This document shows, one piece after another, positions 42,181 through 50,450 of a stretch of DNA of 64,000 bases; position 1 is the stretch's first letter, and each line of letters opens with the position of its first letter. Below the pieces are notes generated by a model that saw only the letters and a list, made by a program, of their open reading frames with translations, had not been told where the DNA came from and did no database searches. A program made the translations under genes and the position numbers. This stretch comes from an uncultured Bacteroidales bacterium (lineage in GTDB: Bacteria > Bacteroidota > Bacteroidia > Bacteroidales > Paludibacteraceae). The DNA is taken from assembly GCA_900321605.1 (NCBI GenBank), contig ONWR01000003.1, positions 20,153-84,152 of the forward strand, written 5' to 3'.

Positions 42181-43341
42181 ATGAAAGAGTTAAAATGTCC
42201 CAAATGCGGCAACACGTTCAGCGTTGATGAAGCGGATTATGCCTTGCTGCTTAATCAGGTGAAAAACAGTGAGTTTGAGCAAGAGTTAGCTCGTCGGATC
42301 CATGAGTTAGAGCGTGCGCAGCAGGCTCGTCAGGAGGCGGAGTTGGCTTCTATCAAAGCGCAGTTATCCGAGCAAAAGAGCCGTTCGGAGCTTCAGTTGC
42401 AGACGATGCAGGCACAGTTACAACAAGCCGACCAGCAGAAACAGATTGCGGTCATGCAGTTACGCCAACAGGCTACCGAGGCATATGCCAAGAAAGAGCA
42501 AGAGTTGGCTGTCCTGCGCAATCAGATGGCGGAGCAAGTCAAGGCGCTGCAAGACCAAGTGGCGTATTACAAGGATATGAAACTGCGTCTGTCCACGAAG
42601 ATGGTCGGAGAGACCCTCGAGCAGCATTGTGCTACCGAGTTCGCACGCATCCGTCCGCTCTTCCCCTATGCGTATTTCGAGAAGGACAACGAGGTGGTGG
42701 AAGGTACGAAAGGCGATTTTGTCTTCCGTGACAGTTCAGACGACGGGGTGGAGTATATCTCCATCATGTTCGAGATGAAGAACGAGAACGATGAGACCGC
42801 CACCAAGCATAAGAACGAGGATTTCCTGACCAAGTTAGACGCCGACCGCCGCAAGAAAGGATGCGAGTATGCGGTCTTAGTCTCGCTCTTGGAGCCGGAT
42901 AGCGATCTGTACAACGGCGGTATCGTCGATATGAGTCACCGTTATGAGAAGATGTACGTCATCCGTCCGCAGTTCTTTGTGCCGCTCATCACGCTCTTAT
43001 GCCAGACGAGCCGGAAGAGCCTCGATGCCAAACGCGAGTTGGCGTTGGTCAAAGCGCAGCAGGTGGACGTAACGAATTTCGAAGAGAAACTGATGGCGTT
43101 CAAGGACGGTTTCGGACGCAATGTGCGGCTTGCCAATGAGCGGTTCCAAGATGCGATAGACGAGATAGACAAGACTATCGCTCACCTCACCAAGGTACGT
43201 GAGAACCTGATCAAATCGGGTGATAACCTCAATGCGGCGGATAAGAAACTACAAGACGTGACCATCAAACGTCTCACGTACGGCAACCCGACCATGAAAG
43301 CTAAGTTCGAAGAGGCTCAAGCAAAGAGCAATCCTACCTGA
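42181..43341 (+). CDS. DUF2130 domain-containing protein
   Basis: A 386-aa cytosolic protein of unknown function. It opens with a zinc-ribbon-like LKCPKCGNTFSV, has a Gln/Glu/Arg-rich coiled coil (about 25-140), and then the DUF2130 domain (about 145-375, with LEQHCATEFARIRPLFPYAYFEKDNEVVEGTKGDFVFRD in pieces, and SIMFEMKNEND). The domain has acidic residues and a Glu-x-Lys (EMK) arrangement reminiscent of nuclease folds, but catalysis is not established. The ATG at 42181 follows a promoter by 22 bases; a longer upstream reading crosses the promoter and is rejected. Its 3' end overlaps feoB antiparallel by 25 bp. Confidence 0.85.
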   Translation: MKELKCPKCGNTFSVDEADYALLLNQVKNSEFEQELARRIHELERAQQARQEAELASIKAQLSEQKSRSELQLQTMQAQLQQADQQKQIAVMQLRQQATEAYAKKEQELAVLRNQMAEQVKALQDQVAYYKDMKLRLSTKMVGETLEQHCATEFARIRPLFPYAYFEKDNEVVEGTKGDFVFRDSSDDGVEYISIMFEMKNENDETATKHKNEDFLTKLDADRRKKGCEYAVLVSLLEPDSDLYNGGIVDMSHRYEKMYVIRPQFFVPLITLLCQTSRKSLDAKRELALVKAQQVDVTNFEEKLMAFKDGFGRNVRLANERFQDAIDEIDKTIAHLTKVRENLIKSGDNLNAADKKLQDVTIKRLTYGNPTMKAKFEEAQAKSNPT

Positions 43342-44978
43342 TAGACGATAAACGAGATCAGCCAAGCGAGGAAAAGGGAGTTGAAGACCGTGAACCACGC
43401 CCATTTTCTGCCTGCTTCGCGGTGCAGCGTAGCGATAGTGGCGATGCAGGGGAAATAGAGCAGTACGAACAGCATAAAACTGAAGGCGGTCAGCGGTGTG
43501 AAACCGGCGGAAGACAGATCGCCACCATAGAGAATCGCAAGGGTCGAGACGATGGCTTCTTTGGCAGGCAGACCCGTGAGCAGGCAGACCGACATTTTCC
43601 AATCAAAGCCCAGCGGCGCCATGATCGGCGAGACAAACTGACCGATAGCAGCGAGGTACGAGTGCTCCAAGTCGTCCAAGTCCTGCGTCGGGAAATACTC
43701 CAATGCCCAGATGATGATCGATGCCCAGAGGATGACTGTGCAGATCTTCTGCAGATAGTCCGCCACGCGTTCCCAGATATGCGCAAGGGTGTTATGGAAC
43801 CTCGGCATATGGAACTCCGGTAACTCGTTTACGGTGTCGTCGTTGTCCTGCCGGAACCATTGGGTACGTTTCATGATGATCGCAAACAGCACGGACAGGC
43901 AGATACCTATCGCGTAGAGCGAGATCATCACCAAGGCTTTGTGGTGCTCGAAGAACGTGTCCACAAACAGCATATATACCGGCAGTCGAGCCGAGCACGA
44001 CATGAACGGCACCATCAGCATCGTCAGCACACGGTCTTTGGGATTCTGTATCTCTTTCGCCGCCATGATAGCAGGTACGTTACAGCCAAAACCCATCAAC
44101 ATCGGCACGAAGCTTCGACCGTGCAGACCTACGTGGTGCATGATCCTATCCATGATATACGCCTCACGCGCCATGTAACCGGAGTCCTCCATGAGGCTGA
44201 TGAAGAAGAAAAGGATGATGATATTCGGCAGGAACGCCAAGACGGCTCCTACGCCTTCTAACACACCGTCAATGAGCAGACTGCTCCACCAACTCGGTTC
44301 CACTAATTCGCTAATCCAATCAGATGAAATCTCGACCGTCTCCTCTATCCAATCCTGTGGATAGGAGCCGAGCGTGAAGGTACACCAGAACACAAAATAG
44401 AGCAGTGCCATCATGATCGGGAAACCTAACCACGGATTCGTCAGCACTTTATCGATACGCTCCAACCTCGTCTGATGCTGGTCGTTCTTGGCGTGCTTCA
44501 GGGTCTCCGTCAGGATACCATGTACGTACGCGCGGTAGCTCTCTTCGTCCGCCTGATCACGTAAGTGATGAATAGGGTGTGCGTGCGAGACGCGACGCGA
44601 GGCGACATCCTGCAAAATAGACAGACAGTTGGACAGTCCGTTGTTCCATTTCACCGACACACGGCAGGTAGGCACACCGATGAGTTGCTCTAATTTGGGG
44701 ATGTTAAGCGAGTGATCGGTCTCCAACAGCAGGTCGTATCGGCAAATAGCCAGAACGATCTTCTCCTGCTCGTCGATGATGTGCGTAGCGAGCACCAAGG
44801 ACTCTTCCAGCCTCGTGGCATCAACTACCTGTAAGACAGCATCGTACACGTGACCGTGCAACGCATCGTGCTCATGCACTTCCTCAAACTGCAAAGAGTC
44901 ACCTGCCAGACTCTGAAGTGCCTGACAAAGCGAGCTCTTGCCGCTTTTGGGTAATCCTATGACTGCTATCTTCTGCAT
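43317..44978 (-). CDS. feoB: FeoB-type ferrous iron transporter with reduced G domain
   Basis: A 553-aa membrane protein. The permease part (about 190-553) carries the FeoB signatures NPWLGFPIMMALLYFVFW, the Gate region with EDSGYMAREAYIMDR, MGFGCNVPAIMAAK and the second Gate half TGLPAKEAIVSTLAIL. The N-terminal G domain is shortened: the P-loop GLPKSGKSS (8-16) is intact, but the G3 DxPG motif is missing and the G4 NxxD is replaced by CRYD (79-82). Classic FeoB proteins are about 650-770 aa. It is alone, with no FeoA nearby. A palindrome overlaps its promoter. Iron as substrate is inferred from the permease. Confidence 0.85.
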   Translation of the reverse strand: MQKIAVIGLPKSGKSSLCQALQSLAGDSLQFEEVHEHDALHGHVYDAVLQVVDATRLEESLVLATHIIDEQEKIVLAICRYDLLLETDHSLNIPKLEQLIGVPTCRVSVKWNNGLSNCLSILQDVASRRVSHAHPIHHLRDQADEESYRAYVHGILTETLKHAKNDQHQTRLERIDKVLTNPWLGFPIMMALLYFVFWCTFTLGSYPQDWIEETVEISSDWISELVEPSWWSSLLIDGVLEGVGAVLAFLPNIIILFFFISLMEDSGYMAREAYIMDRIMHHVGLHGRSFVPMLMGFGCNVPAIMAAKEIQNPKDRVLTMLMVPFMSCSARLPVYMLFVDTFFEHHKALVMISLYAIGICLSVLFAIIMKRTQWFRQDNDDTVNELPEFHMPRFHNTLAHIWERVADYLQKICTVILWASIIIWALEYFPTQDLDDLEHSYLAAIGQFVSPIMAPLGFDWKMSVCLLTGLPAKEAIVSTLAILYGGDLSSAGFTPLTAFSFMLFVLLYFPCIATIATLHREAGRKWAWFTVFNSLFLAWLISFIVYQVGLLFA

Positions 44979-44984
44979 AAAAAT

Positions 44985-45012
44985 CCTTTGTCGCCAAAAT
45001 CGGCGACAAAGG
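44985..45012. promoter_or_regulatory. Palindrome over the feoB promoter -7 element
   Basis: CCTTTGTCGCC (44985-44995), 6-nt centre, GGCGACAAAGG (45002-45012): a perfect 11-bp inverted repeat covering the -7 element and the expected transcript start. Candidate operator or leader hairpin. Confidence 0.6.
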
Positions 45013-45037
45013 TACTGCTTTTTTGGGACGTGTGCAA
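45007..45037 (-). promoter_or_regulatory. Core promoter for feoB
   Basis: Minus strand: TTG (45037-45035), spacer CACACGTCCCAAAAAAGCAG (20 nt), TACCTTTG (45014-45007). Confidence 0.85.
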
Positions 45038-45054
45038 TCCCTAAAAATGGGGAT

Positions 45055-45969
45055 TTATTGCAGCACTCTGTTAAATTCTTTGGGAACGGGACTCTCGAAT
45101 CGCACTTTTTTCTCTGTTACGGGATGAATAAACTCCAACACTTTAGCATGCAGACACAGACGGTCAATAGGACTGGATTCGTTGCCGTGACCATACTTGC
45201 GGTCTCCGACCACCGGACAGCCTTTGGAAGCAAGGTGTACGCGGATCTGGTTCGTGCGTCCGGTCTCCAGATGCAGCTCCACGAGGGAATAGCCTTTCGC
45301 CTCTAACCCATCGCCTTTTGCCGTACGCAACACCTTATAATTGGTAATAGCTATGTCTCCGCCGTCATCCACGGGTGAGGAATAGACTACCGCATTGCGT
45401 TTGTCCTCGGTCAGCCAAGTGGTGATCTTACCTTCGCGGGGCTCTAAGATCCCTTCCGCCAAAGCGATATACGTACGCTCGGTGACGAGCTCACGCCAAT
45501 ACTGACGCATATAGTGTTGCAACTCCTCAGAGCGTGCAAAGACAAGCAGACCCGATGTCTCACGATCCAGACGGTGTACCACATAGACACCCGCGCGCGC
45601 GTTCTGTTTCTTAACGTACGCGCGCAGGATAGAGTAGGCAGTCGTTTCCGACGAACCCGGCGTAGCTGCAACGGTCAACAGTCCCGGTTGCTTATTGACC
45701 ACAATGAGGTCGTCATCTTCATAGACGATCTTCAATTTCGGGTGCGTCAACTGGCTGTTACCCCGTCCGGAAGAGACGGTGACAACATCCCCGGCTTTGA
45801 GCGCGAAGTCATGACGCGTTTGTACTGCATTACCTACTTTGACGCGCCGTTGACCCAAAAGCTGCTTCACCGACGATTTGGTCATGCCTCCCATCTTAGC
45901 GATGAGAAATTCCATCAGAGCCACCTGCTCTGACACTTTTAAGATCGTGTCTGCTTTTCTTTTTATCAT
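45055..45969 (-). CDS. RluA/RluD family pseudouridine synthase
   Basis: A 304-aa RNA-modifying enzyme. An N-terminal S4-like RNA-binding domain (about 12-70, SSVKQLLGQRRVKVGNAV) precedes the catalytic domain. The catalytic aspartate is in HRLDRETSGLLVFA (about 132-145). GYSLVELHLETGRTNQIRVH and GDRKYG are further family motifs. It isomerises uridines in rRNA or tRNA; whether the target is the RluD set of 23S rRNA cannot be read. Length is normal. The gene after it is separated by a perfect 22-bp palindrome. Confidence 0.93.
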   Translation of the reverse strand: MIKRKADTILKVSEQVALMEFLIAKMGGMTKSSVKQLLGQRRVKVGNAVQTRHDFALKAGDVVTVSSGRGNSQLTHPKLKIVYEDDDLIVVNKQPGLLTVAATPGSSETTAYSILRAYVKKQNARAGVYVVHRLDRETSGLLVFARSEELQHYMRQYWRELVTERTYIALAEGILEPREGKITTWLTEDKRNAVVYSSPVDDGGDIAITNYKVLRTAKGDGLEAKGYSLVELHLETGRTNQIRVHLASKGCPVVGDRKYGHGNESSPIDRLCLHAKVLEFIHPVTEKKVRFESPVPKEFNRVLQ

Positions 45970-45984
45970 AATTATTTTCGTGAT

Positions 45985-46006
45985 CTCGGGATCACGTGAT
46001 CCCGAG
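45985..46006. repeat. Perfect 22-bp palindrome between two genes
   Basis: CTCGGGATCACGTGATCCCGAG, exactly self-complementary, in the 39-bp gap before the pseudouridine synthase gene. Related CGTGAT/ATCACG words recur at 48291-48321. Confidence 0.9.
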
Positions 46007-46008
46007 GT

Positions 46009-46770
46009 TTATTTCTTCAAAAAAATGTGTGCCCAATTGTAGTTTTCCTTCTTGGTTGCTTTGATCCACGCCAAGCAAGCCATGCCGTTGATGACGAAGA
46101 AGAACGTGAACAGCACAATAGAGAACGGGTTGCGGATGAGGATAAACAGTCCGATACCTGCTACGCTGTACAGCAACCAATAGACCCAGCTGTCCGTCTT
46201 GCGGTAGATAAGCCAGTAGTTGGCGAGGAACGACGAGGAGATCAGCACACCGTTCAGCAGTTTGGGAACGAGGTTATCCATGATCGGCTCGTGGTAAATA
46301 GCGATCGATGCCATGATCCAATCGCCTATGGTGATGATCAGGAAAATACCGATAGACAGGAACAGACGTGGGGTATCGAGGAACTTAGGTTCAAAACTCG
46401 CTCCGCCTTCGTCTTTCTTACGGCTCCATTTATAGATCGACATCATCTGGAACGGGATGAAGATCATAAAGAAGAGAAACGCACTGTCGTAACCTCCTTG
46501 CAGTACAAACTGAATACCGAGCAGTATGGACATCAAAATACCTGCGAAGAACCCCGTGTAGTTCTGCGGGTCACGAACAGTGAGAATATATGCAACGCCG
46601 ATGATGGAAGCCGGAATACCGACTACCCAAGCTGGATCGTGCCATTTGAGAAGTTGAACGGTGCCTAAGCACGATTCAACAATCCACAGGAGACCTAACA
46701 AGGCTCCGAAAAGGATGATTGAGATAATAAAATTGCGGCCTAAGGCCTTCCAAAGTTGTGTGTTTTCCAT
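46009..46770 (-). CDS. PnuC-like nicotinamide riboside/mononucleotide transporter
   Basis: A 253-aa membrane protein with about seven hydrophobic spans. Features that recall PnuC are the Trp-rich segment IPFQMMSIYKWSRK and the later SSFLANYWLIYRKTDSWVYWL, in the family's positions. PnuC proteins import nicotinamide riboside or, in some branches, thiamine; no thiamine riboswitch is visible upstream, so the vitamin cannot be named. The ATG at 46770 is preferred: the longer reading adds 66 residues that come from the region of the bL31 gene and carry no hydrophobicity. A terminator of the upstream gene lies between. Confidence 0.65.
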   Translation of the reverse strand: MENTQLWKALGRNFIISIILFGALLGLLWIVESCLGTVQLLKWHDPAWVVGIPASIIGVAYILTVRDPQNYTGFFAGILMSILLGIQFVLQGGYDSAFLFFMIFIPFQMMSIYKWSRKKDEGGASFEPKFLDTPRLFLSIGIFLIITIGDWIMASIAIYHEPIMDNLVPKLLNGVLISSSFLANYWLIYRKTDSWVYWLLYSVAGIGLFILIRNPFSIVLFTFFFVINGMACLAWIKATKKENYNWAHIFLKK

Positions 46771-46810
46771 AATCTTCAAAATTTTAAATCTTCCAATCTT
46801 TAAATAAACA

Positions 46811-46842
46811 AATAAGAGCGGACATGCTTGTCCGCTCTTATT
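46811..46842 (-). terminator. Hairpin terminator of rpmE
   Basis: AATAAGAGCGGACA-TGCT-TGTCCGCTCTTATT, a perfect 14-bp stem 13 bp after the bL31 stop. The symmetric A/T ends could work in both directions. Confidence 0.85.
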
Positions 46843-46855
46843 ATCCTTCGCATGA

Positions 46856-47110
46856 TTACTTGCGAGTACGATTTCCGTAGCGAGACATAAACTTGTCCAC
46901 GCGACCTGCGGTGTCCACGAGTTTGGACTTACCGGTGTAGAACGGGTGACTCGTGTTCGAGATCTCAAGCTTGATCAGCGGATACTGAACGCCGTCGATT
47001 TCGATGGTGTCCTTCGTTGCAGCGGTTGAGCGGCTGAAGAACTGAGTACCGTCAGACATATCTTTGAAAACTACTACACGGTAGTTCTCGGGATGAATTC
47101 CTTTTTTCAT
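46856..47110 (-). CDS. rpmE: 50S ribosomal protein bL31, type B
   Basis: An 84-aa ribosomal protein. The sequence MKKGIHPENYRVVVFKDMS, STAATKDTIEIDG and ISNTSHPFYTGK are diagnostic. The zinc-binding CxxC of type A bL31 is absent, so this is the zinc-independent type B. It follows rplI on the same strand after a CTTTAAACTTTAAAC phrase repeat. Confidence 0.97.
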   Translation of the reverse strand: MKKGIHPENYRVVVFKDMSDGTQFFSRSTAATKDTIEIDGVQYPLIKLEISNTSHPFYTGKSKLVDTAGRVDKFMSRYGNRTRK

Positions 47111-47117
47111 AAGTCTT

Positions 47118-47154
47118 TTCCTTTAAACTTTAAACATTAAACTTTAAACTTTAC
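47118..47154. repeat. Phrase repeat between rplI and rpmE
   Basis: TTTAAACTTTAAACATTAAAC words, about four copies, fill most of the 45-bp gap. Confidence 0.85.
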
Positions 47155-47155
47155 G

Positions 47156-47599
47156 TTACTCAGCTACTACATTCAGCTTGATATCAGCTTTTACCTCACG
47201 ATGGAGACGAGCCTGTGCGGTGTACTCACCTACTTGCTTGATCGGCTCAGCGATGGTGATCACCTTCTTGTCGATCAGGATCTCCTGTGCTTTGAGAGCG
47301 TCAGAGATGTTCTGAGTGGTTACTGTACCGAAGATCTTACCGTCCTCGTTAGCTTTTACTTTTACCTCGATTATGGTCTCAGCCAACTTAGCCTCCAGTG
47401 CCTGAGCATCTGCGAGGATCTTAGCTGCTTTGTGAGCCTGCTGTTTGAGGTTCTCAGCCAGCTGTTTGCGGTTACTCTCGTTTGCGATGATAGCAATCTT
47501 CTGCGGCAGCAGGTAGTTACGTCCGTAGCCGTCACGTACTTTTACGATGTCGTTCTTGAAACCGAGGTTTGCAAGGTCTTGAATCAGAATTACTTCCAT
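47156..47599 (-). CDS. rplI: 50S ribosomal protein bL9
   Basis: A 147-aa ribosomal protein with MEVILIQDLANLGFKNDIV and DGYGRNYLLPQKIA in the N-terminal rRNA-binding domain, a long connecting helix and a C-terminal domain. Length is normal. It is the third gene of the rpsF-rpsR-rplI string, with spacing of 33 bp from rpsR. Confidence 0.98.
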   Translation of the reverse strand: MEVILIQDLANLGFKNDIVKVRDGYGRNYLLPQKIAIIANESNRKQLAENLKQQAHKAAKILADAQALEAKLAETIIEVKVKANEDGKIFGTVTTQNISDALKAQEILIDKKVITIAEPIKQVGEYTAQARLHREVKADIKLNVVAE

Positions 47600-47632
47600 A
47601 CTTTTTTCCTTTCAATTAAGTCGGTTAAACAA

Positions 47633-47899
47633 TTATTTCATCATGTCGGTTACGTAAGGCAGCAGAGCCAAGTGGCGTGCTTTCTTAACGGCCTGAGCAA
47701 CTTTACGCTGGAACTTCAACGAAGTACCGGTAATACGACGAGGCAGGATCTTACCTTGCTCGTTCAGGAACTTCTTGAGGAACTCAGGATCTTTGTAATC
47801 GATGTACTTGATACCGCTCTTTTTGAAACGGCAGTACTTTTTCTTCTTCTGATCCGTGCCTTGCGGAGTCAGATAGCGGATTTCGTCATTCTGTGCCAT
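47633..47899 (-). CDS. rpsR: 30S ribosomal protein bS18
   Basis: An 88-aa ribosomal protein with [20 protein letters not shown] and [20 protein letters not shown]. It pairs with bS6 in the ribosome. It follows rpsF after three bases and precedes rplI, the standard bacterial order. Confidence 0.98.
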   Translation of the reverse strand: MAQNDEIRYLTPQGTDQKKKKYCRFKKSGIKYIDYKDPEFLKKFLNEQGKILPRRITGTSLKFQRKVAQAVKKARHLALLPYVTDMMK

Positions 47900-47902
47900 A
47901 AC

Positions 47903-48244
47903 TTAAGCCTCCTTTTTAAAGTTGTTACGACGCTTCTCAGCGTACTCGAATGCGTACTTGTCAAGACGCGTTGTCAGGAAGCGGATTACACGCTCGTCAC
48001 GACGGAACTCGGTCTCGAGGGTAGCGATTACTGCGGGTTCTGCATCAAACTGAAGAATGAAATAGAAACCCGAATTTTTACCTTGGATAGGGTAAGCCAA
48101 CTGCTTCAAACCCCACTCCTCACGGTTCAAAATGGTACCGCCATTCGATGTGAGAAGATTCTCGAATTTTTCTACTGCCTCCTTTGTCTGCGGTTCAGAC
48201 AAAACGGGTGTCAGAACGAAGGCAGTTTCATAATGATTTACCAT
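47903..48244 (-). CDS. rpsF: 30S ribosomal protein bS6
   Basis: A 113-aa ribosomal protein. [15 protein letters not shown] at the N-terminus and [20 protein letters not shown] in the middle are diagnostic. First gene of the rpsF-rpsR-rplI cluster, driven by the promoter at 48346. Confidence 0.98.
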   Translation of the reverse strand: MVNHYETAFVLTPVLSEPQTKEAVEKFENLLTSNGGTILNREEWGLKQLAYPIQGKNSGFYFILQFDAEPAVIATLETEFRRDERVIRFLTTRLDKYAFEYAEKRRNNFKKEA

Positions 48245-48290
48245 TGTAGTAAATTGTTAATTTAATTTGTTAATAATAGTTTACTTTTTT

Positions 48291-48321
48291 CGTGATCACG
48301 TGATTACGTAATTACGTAATT
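48291..48321. repeat. Palindromic phrase repeat in the rpsF leader
   Basis: CGTGATCACG followed by overlapping ATTACGTAAT palindromes. The words are related to the palindrome at 45985-46006. Confidence 0.75.
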
Positions 48322-48345
48322 TATCGGTCTGCGACAAAAAGCCTG

Positions 48346-48376
48346 CAAAGATACTGCTTTTTTTTGATATAGCCAA
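48346..48376 (-). promoter_or_regulatory. Core promoter for rpsF-rpsR-rplI
   Basis: Minus strand: TTG (48376-48374), 20-nt spacer with GCTATATC and A8, TATCTTTG (48353-48346). The leader is about 100 nt. Confidence 0.85.
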
Positions 48377-48431
48377 GAAAAACAGCTAAAAAATGCTTTT
48401 TTTGTGCATTTTGTAAGGTAAATTGCTCATT

Positions 48432-50450
48432 TTAGCCGTTTATCGCTTGCAATTTGTTCTGCATCTCTAACATCTCATCCCTCAGCCGAGCAGCCATTTC
48501 AAAGTCCGTAGCTTTAGCAGCAGCAAGCATTTGTTTGCGTTTGGTATCAATCGCTTTCTCCAGTTTCTTGGCGTCCATCTTCTGCCAATCAGCCGTCTTC
48601 CAACTCTCACGGATAGCCGCCTCCACACGTTGTTTCTCCGCCTCCGGATCTTTGTAAAGCGAAGCCAAAGCCGAGGTGTTGATCTCTTTCTTAATCGGCG
48701 TCGGCGTGATCCCGTGCTCTTCGTTGTACCGCATCTGAATAGCGCGGCGGCGGTTCGTCTCGTTGATGGTTGCCTGCATAGCCGGAGTGATCTTATCGCC
48801 GTACAGCAACGCCTTGCCGTGTACATGACGAGCCGCACGACCTACTGTCTGCGTCAGACTTCGTTGGTCTCTCAGGAAACCCGTCTTATCGGCATCCAAA
48901 ATCGCTACCAGACTGACTTCCGGCAGGTCGAGACCTTCGCGAAGCAGGTTCACACCCACCAACACATCGTATTCACCTCTTCGCAAGTCCTCCATGATCT
49001 TCACGCGCTCAATCGTGTCGATGTCGCTGTGGATATAAGCCGACTTGATGCCGTAACGACGCAGGTACTCGTCCAGCTCCTCCGCCATGCGTTTGGTGAG
49101 GGTAGTAACGAGGCACCTCTCGTTGCGATGGATACGCGTCTTGATCTCGTCCATGAGATCGTCCACTTGGTTCTCCGTCGGACGCACCTCGATCTCCGGA
49201 TCAAGCAGACCCGTCGGACGGATAAGCTGGTCAATAACGATACCCTCACTCCGCTCTAACTCATATTCGTCCGGCGTTGCAGACACATAAATGGTCTGCC
49301 CCGTTTTCTGCTCAAACTCATCGAACTTCAGCGGTCGGTTGTCACGGGCTGCCGGCAACCGGAAACCGTAGGTCACAAGGTTGTCCTTACGCGCTTTATC
49401 ACCGCCGTACATGCCGCGTATCTGCGGAACGGTCACGTGGCTCTCATCAATCACGAGCAGCATGTCTTTCGGGAAATAATCCAACAGACAATAAGGCGGC
49501 GTGCCTTCTTCCCGACCGTCGAAATAACGGCTGTAGTTCTCCACACCGGAGCAGTAACCAAGCTCGTCCAACATCTCCAAATCGTACTTCACGCGCTCCT
49601 CGATACGCTTTGCGTATAACTCTTCACCAATATTGGTGAAGTACTCTATCTGTTTCGCCAAATCCGCTTTGATCTGCTCTTTGGCAGCAGCAATCCGTTC
49701 AGCACTCGTCAAGAAAATCGTTGCCGGAGAGAGGTTGTATTGCTCAAACTCCTCCAACACCTGTCCGCTGATCGGATCAACGGTCAGAATGGCGTCTATC
49801 TCATTGCCGAAGAACTCAATGCGTACCAAGTAATCCGCGTACGCCAACGCAATATCGATCGTGTCGCCTTTCACGCGGAAGCGTCCGCGCGCGAGTTCTA
49901 TATCATTACGCACGTATTGCGCGCTCACGAGCTGTTTGAGCAACGCGTCCATCGGGATCTCCATGCCCCGTTTGAGTTCGATGACGTTAGCCGTGAAGTC
50001 CTGCGGACTGCCCAAACCATATATACAACTGACCGATGAAACGATGATCACATCCTTTCGTCCGCTCAGTAGCGCCGCTACTGCACTCAGCCTCAACCGG
50101 TCGATCTCTTCGTTGATACTCAGGTCTTTCTCGATATACAGATCCGTACTCGGGATATACGCCTCAGGCTGATAGTAGTCGTAATAACTCACGAAATACT
50201 CCACCGCATTGTGCGGAAAGAACGCTTTCATCTCCGAGTATAACTGTGCCGCAAGGGTCTTGTTATGACTCATGATCAGCGTCGGGCGGTTCAGCTGCTG
50301 GATGACATTAGCGACCGTAAAAGTCTTACCGCTACCCGTCACACCGAGCAACACCTGTGCTTCTGCACCCGATTGCACACCTTCGACCAACGCCTTGATC
50401 GCTTCCGGCTGATCGCCTGTCGGTTTATATGGACTCTCTAATTGAAACAT
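48432..50450 (-). CDS. uvrB: Excinuclease ABC subunit B
   Basis: A 672-aa DNA-repair helicase of nucleotide excision repair, which works with UvrA and UvrC. Walker A is GVTGSGKT (about 38-45), with the family segments MSHNKTLAAQLYSEMK, the beta-hairpin region YYDYYQPEAYIP, DESHVTVPQI, the helicase motif VGRAARH and a C-terminal UVR motif (KKLEKAIDTKRKQMLAAAKA) that binds UvrC. Length is normal. The start ATG overlaps the stop of the SDR gene (ATGA), so the two are cotranscribed. Confidence 0.98.
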   Translation of the reverse strand: MFQLESPYKPTGDQPEAIKALVEGVQSGAEAQVLLGVTGSGKTFTVANVIQQLNRPTLIMSHNKTLAAQLYSEMKAFFPHNAVEYFVSYYDYYQPEAYIPSTDLYIEKDLSINEEIDRLRLSAVAALLSGRKDVIIVSSVSCIYGLGSPQDFTANVIELKRGMEIPMDALLKQLVSAQYVRNDIELARGRFRVKGDTIDIALAYADYLVRIEFFGNEIDAILTVDPISGQVLEEFEQYNLSPATIFLTSAERIAAAKEQIKADLAKQIEYFTNIGEELYAKRIEERVKYDLEMLDELGYCSGVENYSRYFDGREEGTPPYCLLDYFPKDMLLVIDESHVTVPQIRGMYGGDKARKDNLVTYGFRLPAARDNRPLKFDEFEQKTGQTIYVSATPDEYELERSEGIVIDQLIRPTGLLDPEIEVRPTENQVDDLMDEIKTRIHRNERCLVTTLTKRMAEELDEYLRRYGIKSAYIHSDIDTIERVKIMEDLRRGEYDVLVGVNLLREGLDLPEVSLVAILDADKTGFLRDQRSLTQTVGRAARHVHGKALLYGDKITPAMQATINETNRRRAIQMRYNEEHGITPTPIKKEINTSALASLYKDPEAEKQRVEAAIRESWKTADWQKMDAKKLEKAIDTKRKQMLAAAKATDFEMAARLRDEMLEMQNKLQAING

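Noticed and set aside
46771-46855. Thiamine riboswitch before the PnuC-like gene
   Set aside because: No CUGAGA/ACC-type core is present. The structure in the gap is the rpmE terminator hairpin.
46009-46968. Longer PnuC-like protein starting inside the bL31 gene
   Set aside because: The extra 66 residues are translated from the rpmE region and its terminator. The ATG at 46770 gives the conserved membrane protein.
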